Positions 61,557 to 64,000 of a DNA stretch of 64,000 bases are shown in pieces. Positions within the stretch are counted from its first letter, which is position 1. The number at the start of each line of letters is the position of its first letter. The stretch is from Lysobacter arenosi (GTDB taxonomy: Bacteria > Pseudomonadota > Gammaproteobacteria > Xanthomonadales > Xanthomonadaceae). Under the pieces are notes generated by a model. That model saw nothing but the letters and a program-made list of their open reading frames with translations. It had not been told where the DNA came from and did no database searches. Position numbers and translations under genes: made by a program. The stretch lies in NCBI RefSeq assembly GCF_016613475.2, contig NZ_CP071517.1:1054001-1118000 (forward strand), given 5' to 3'.

Positions 61557-62296
61557 TGCGCCTCCGCCGCCAGGCGCAGGCGACGCTGCTTCTCGGCCAT
61601 CAGCCGGCGCAGGTTGTGCATGGATGATTGCACCAGGAACGCGCCTTCCAGGTAACCGGCGAGATGCAGCTGGTGCAGCGACTGCGCGTCCAGCGCCGCC
61701 AGGCGCTCGCGGTCGATGCCGTGCAGGCCGGCCAGGCTGACGCGATGCTCTTCGTCGAGTTGCAGGTTGAGCTTCAACGGCTGGATCAGTCCCAGCGCAT
61801 CGAACGCGGCGAACATGGCCTTGCCCGCATCCACGCCATCGCGGATTCCGCGAAGCACGGTGGATACGTGCTCGAGATAAGGGCTATTGCCGCCGTGAGC
61901 CATGAACACCGGCTCACCCTCGGCGTGGCTGATGCGGGGATGCTGCATGTCGACGTGGATGACCGCCTCGTTGCGCAACTCACCGTCGATGCGCTGTTCC
62001 TGGAAGCCGATCAGGAACGGCCCCTTGGCCACGACGCCCGGCAGGTAGGCCGCATTCCAGCGTCCTTCGTGCAGGAACAGGTTCTCGTTGCGTTCGAAAC
62101 CCAGCAGCGCCACCGCCTGCCACGCGTCCCCTTCCGGCTCCTTGCGGAAGAAGATCGGGTACTCGCGCTGGAGCTCCGCGAACTCGGTCGGAAAAGCCGC
62201 CACGACTCCGATGTCGTCGCCGAACTCGCGGCCGAAGCGGGTGATGACCCGAAGGTCCTTGTGCTTGATGTTGTTGAGCAGTTCGTATTGGGGCAT
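61553..62296 (-). CDS. SapC family protein
   Basis: 247 aa from ATG 62296 (MPQYELLNNIKHKDLRV). SapC pattern: VAAFPTEFAELQREYPIFF, LLGFERNENLFL, GFQEQRI and MLHV-like VIHVDMQHPRI. In this context it is the constant partner of TonB receptors and halogenases in Xanthomonadaceae and Caulobacterales; its biochemical role is not established. The longer frame upstream crosses the terminator region. Confidence 0.9.
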   Translation of the reverse strand: MPQYELLNNIKHKDLRVITRFGREFGDDIGVVAAFPTEFAELQREYPIFFRKEPEGDAWQAVALLGFERNENLFLHEGRWNAAYLPGVVAKGPFLIGFQEQRIDGELRNEAVIHVDMQHPRISHAEGEPVFMAHGGNSPYLEHVSTVLRGIRDGVDAGKAMFAAFDALGLIQPLKLNLQLDEEHRVSLAGLHGIDRERLAALDAQSLHQLHLAGYLEGAFLVQSSMHNLRRLMAEKQRRLRLAAEAQ

Positions 62297-62393
62297 GGCC
62301 GGAACGAGGACGGGTTCTGGTGACGTTATGCGCTCGCCGGGCGAAGAAGGAAAGCCCCCCTGACGCTTGCTGATCGCATTGCGGGTGAAGCGC

Positions 62394-62436
62394 AAAAAAA
62401 ACGGGCAGGACAGCTGCTCTCGCAGCGGCCCTGCCC
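62394..62436 (-). terminator. Strong Rho-independent terminator after the TonB receptor gene
   Basis: On the minus strand a stem GGGCAGGG with CCTGCCC (arms at 62428-62436 and 62403-62410), including an inner GCTGC/GCAGC pair, is followed by eight T (62401-62394). It separates the receptor from SapC, so SapC needs its own promoter or read-through. Confidence 0.85.
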
Positions 62437-62459
62437 TGGTTCAAACCCTGGGAGGGTCC

Positions 62460-64000
62460 TCAGAACTTGTAGCGCACCCCCAGCATGTAGCGGGCGCTCT
62501 GGTCGACCAGCTTGATGATCTGCTTGTCGGAACGGCCGTGCCAGCGCACGTCCTCACCGGTCAGGTTGATCGCTTCAAGGCTCATGGACCAGTGATCGTT
62601 GAAGTCGTAGCCAACGTTCACGTCCCACTGGTCGTATTCCTCGACGTAGTAGGGATTGCGGTTGGAACCGTTCTGGTTCGCCGCGATCAGGTACTCGTCA
62701 CGCCAGTTCCAGGCCAGGCGCACCGACCAGCCGTACTTCTCGTACATCAGCATCACGTTGGCCGTGTCGCTGAGGCCGAGCAGAGCGAACTGGTCGCGCT
62801 CGATCACCGTGTTGTCGAAGGCGACGTCGCCCTGCACCAGGGTGTAGTTGGCGAAGATGCCGAAGCCGGACTCACCGAAGAAGTACTGGCCACCCATTTC
62901 CCAGCCGTGCAGGTTGGCGTCGTTCTGGTTGACCGGACGGTTGACGTCGAACTCGTACAGCGGATCGTCGGCCTCGCCCACCAGGTCGTAGGTGTTCTCC
63001 ATCTGCAACGACTGCGCCGAGCTGCCGTTGTAGGCCGCCAGGCCGCCGGTCTCGGGATTGCGCAGCATCGCCAGGGCCGCGAACAGCGCCGTGTCGTTTG
63101 CCGAGCAGGCCTGGGAGACGTCTTCGCCGGCGGCACCCACCTGTGCGGCACACGTCGGACTGGTCAGGAAGGCCAGTGCCGCCTGCGCATCCGGGCCGGA
63201 GGTCGGGTCGGTCAGACCGTACAGCGGCTCACGCACCACCGAGGTACCGATGAAGTTCTTCACGTCCTTGTTCCAGAACGTCACCGAGATGAAGCTGGCG
63301 TCGGCGAAGTACCACTCCACCGCAAGGTCGAGGTTGTCCGATTCCAGCGGGTCGAGTGCGGGGTTCTGGGCGTCGCCGTTGGCGCGGGTGGACGGGTTGA
63401 TCAGGATCGAACCGGTCGGCTGGTTCGGCGTCGGGCCGGCATAGAGATTGCCGTACGGTGCGCGCGCGATGGTCTTGCTGAACGATGCGCGGGTCTTGAT
63501 TTCATCGGTGAGGTCGAGCGAGAAGTCCAGGTTCGGCAGGACGAAGTCGTAGCTGTGCGTCTCGCTGAAGGGCACCTGGTCATCGCCGCGCAGGATGCGG
63601 AAGTCGTTGTTGGCCTGCCACTGGATGGCGCTGGGCAGAGCAACCTGCGAGGTCGAGGTCAGGTATGTCTTCTCGTAACGCACACCGATGCGGGTGTGGG
63701 TCGGGAAGCCGCCCAGCGTGCCTTCCAAGTCGACCTGGCCGTACACGGCGTCGGTGTCTTCCTTCACCCGGTTGTCGGCCGCCAGCTGCGGGTTGTAGCG
63801 GGTGGCCGCATCGTAGAAGCCGCCCGCCCACAAGGCACCGGCGGTGGCGCTTCCCAGCCATGCCTGACGGGCCGCGCCGGGAGCGCTGTAGTCGTCGAAC
63901 ATGCCGACGATGTCGATCGGGCGGATCAACTCCTGCAGGCCCGGCTCGTTGCCGGTGTTGGCCACGCCCCAGTCGCCCAGGGTCGAGTAGGCCTCGGTGG
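62460..64000 (-). CDS. TonB-dependent receptor, C-terminal part (runs off window)
   Basis: At least 513 codons; the frame stays open across the window edge, so the apparent GTG start at 63965 is internal. Outer-membrane barrel with RIGVRYEKTYLTS, NLDFSLDLTDEIKTRASFS, the SFSKTIARAPYGNL segment typical of TonB-receptor barrels, EMGGQYFFGESGFGIFANYTLVQGD and a terminal LGVRYKF with C-terminal Phe. Plug and TonB box lie outside. Two lone Cys (SPTCAAQV and SQACSAND) may form a surface-loop disulfide. Imports an unknown ligand, probably linked to the halogenase products or to a carbohydrate. Confidence 0.9.
   Translation of the reverse strand, partial: TEAYSTLGDWGVANTGNEPGLQELIRPIDIVGMFDDYSAPGAARQAWLGSATAGALWAGGFYDAATRYNPQLAADNRVKEDTDAVYGQVDLEGTLGGFPTHTRIGVRYEKTYLTSTSQVALPSAIQWQANNDFRILRGDDQVPFSETHSYDFVLPNLDFSLDLTDEIKTRASFSKTIARAPYGNLYAGPTPNQPTGSILINPSTRANGDAQNPALDPLESDNLDLAVEWYFADASFISVTFWNKDVKNFIGTSVVREPLYGLTDPTSGPDAQAALAFLTSPTCAAQVGAAGEDVSQACSANDTALFAALAMLRNPETGGLAAYNGSSAQSLQMENTYDLVGEADDPLYEFDVNRPVNQNDANLHGWEMGGQYFFGESGFGIFANYTLVQGDVAFDNTVIERDQFALLGLSDTANVMLMYEKYGWSVRLAWNWRDEYLIAANQNGSNRNPYYVEEYDQWDVNVGYDFNDHWSMSLEAINLTGEDVRWHGRSDKQIIKLVDQSARYMLGVRYKF

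Overview
The window is high-GC DNA with dense, short-spaced genes. The mix of TonB receptor, SapC, JmjC-cupin and flavin halogenase genes, a Xanthomonas-type filamentous-phage Zot remnant, gammaproteobacterial dif-like sites and chromosomal-integron-type attC sites points to a Xanthomonadaceae/Lysobacteraceae chromosome (Lysobacter-like). This is inferred from gene content only. No rRNA, tRNA or CRISPR array was recognised.

Region 1 (1-5.8 kb) is a recombination scrapyard. It holds two integron cassettes with attC sites and no visible integron integrase (a membrane protein and a DUF1428 protein). It also holds three copies of a module that joins a small phage-like ORF to a XerC/XerD dif-like site (one full site, two half sites), a family of GACCGCTT-type hairpins, two small secreted unknowns, a broken tyrosine-recombinase-like gene and a 5'-truncated inovirus Zot gene.

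Region 2 (5.8-16.5 kb) is a compact four-gene cluster that I cannot assign to a known system: a Nal1/trypsin-like serine peptidase (read in three frames), two giant uncharacterised proteins of 1291 and about 1534 aa only 2 nt apart, and a HAF-repeat protein. This is my main candidate for an undescribed system.

Region 3 (16.8-36.2 kb) is mostly metabolic and envelope genes: a Sel1-like secreted protein, an autotransporter with a Pro/Gly-rich passenger, an SDR with a winged-helix/ATPase/TPR regulator, a CPA2 cation antiporter with a DUF2721 protein, an isoquinoline 1-oxidoreductase-type molybdoenzyme operon with a dihaem cytochrome c, a VOC and an ABM protein, a yellow-like lipoprotein, an alpha/beta hydrolase, a DJ-1/PfpI protein and an M13 peptidase.

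Region 4 (36.3-48.6 kb) has a small orphan gene pair, a fasciclin protein and a signalling block. The block is a PAS-PAS hybrid kinase facing an operon of a very large soluble HAMP-array hybrid kinase with three receivers, a REC-HK-REC kinase, a degenerate kinase and an OmpR regulator.

Region 5 (48.6-58.9 kb) has small membrane and regulator genes, a TetR gene flanked by matching operator-like palindromes, then Ohr, a secreted hydrolase, CcdA, a TlpA-like thioredoxin, an OmpR/EnvZ-type pair and an outer-membrane protein. This looks like an envelope and thiol-stress group.

Region 6 (58.9-64 kb, minus strand) is the classic TonB receptor - SapC - JmjC-like cupin - flavin halogenase cluster; the receptor runs off the window. 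The peptidase and the cupin each need two single-G removals to read through. The uniform direction suggests consensus errors rather than decay, so raw reads should be checked before calling them pseudogenes.
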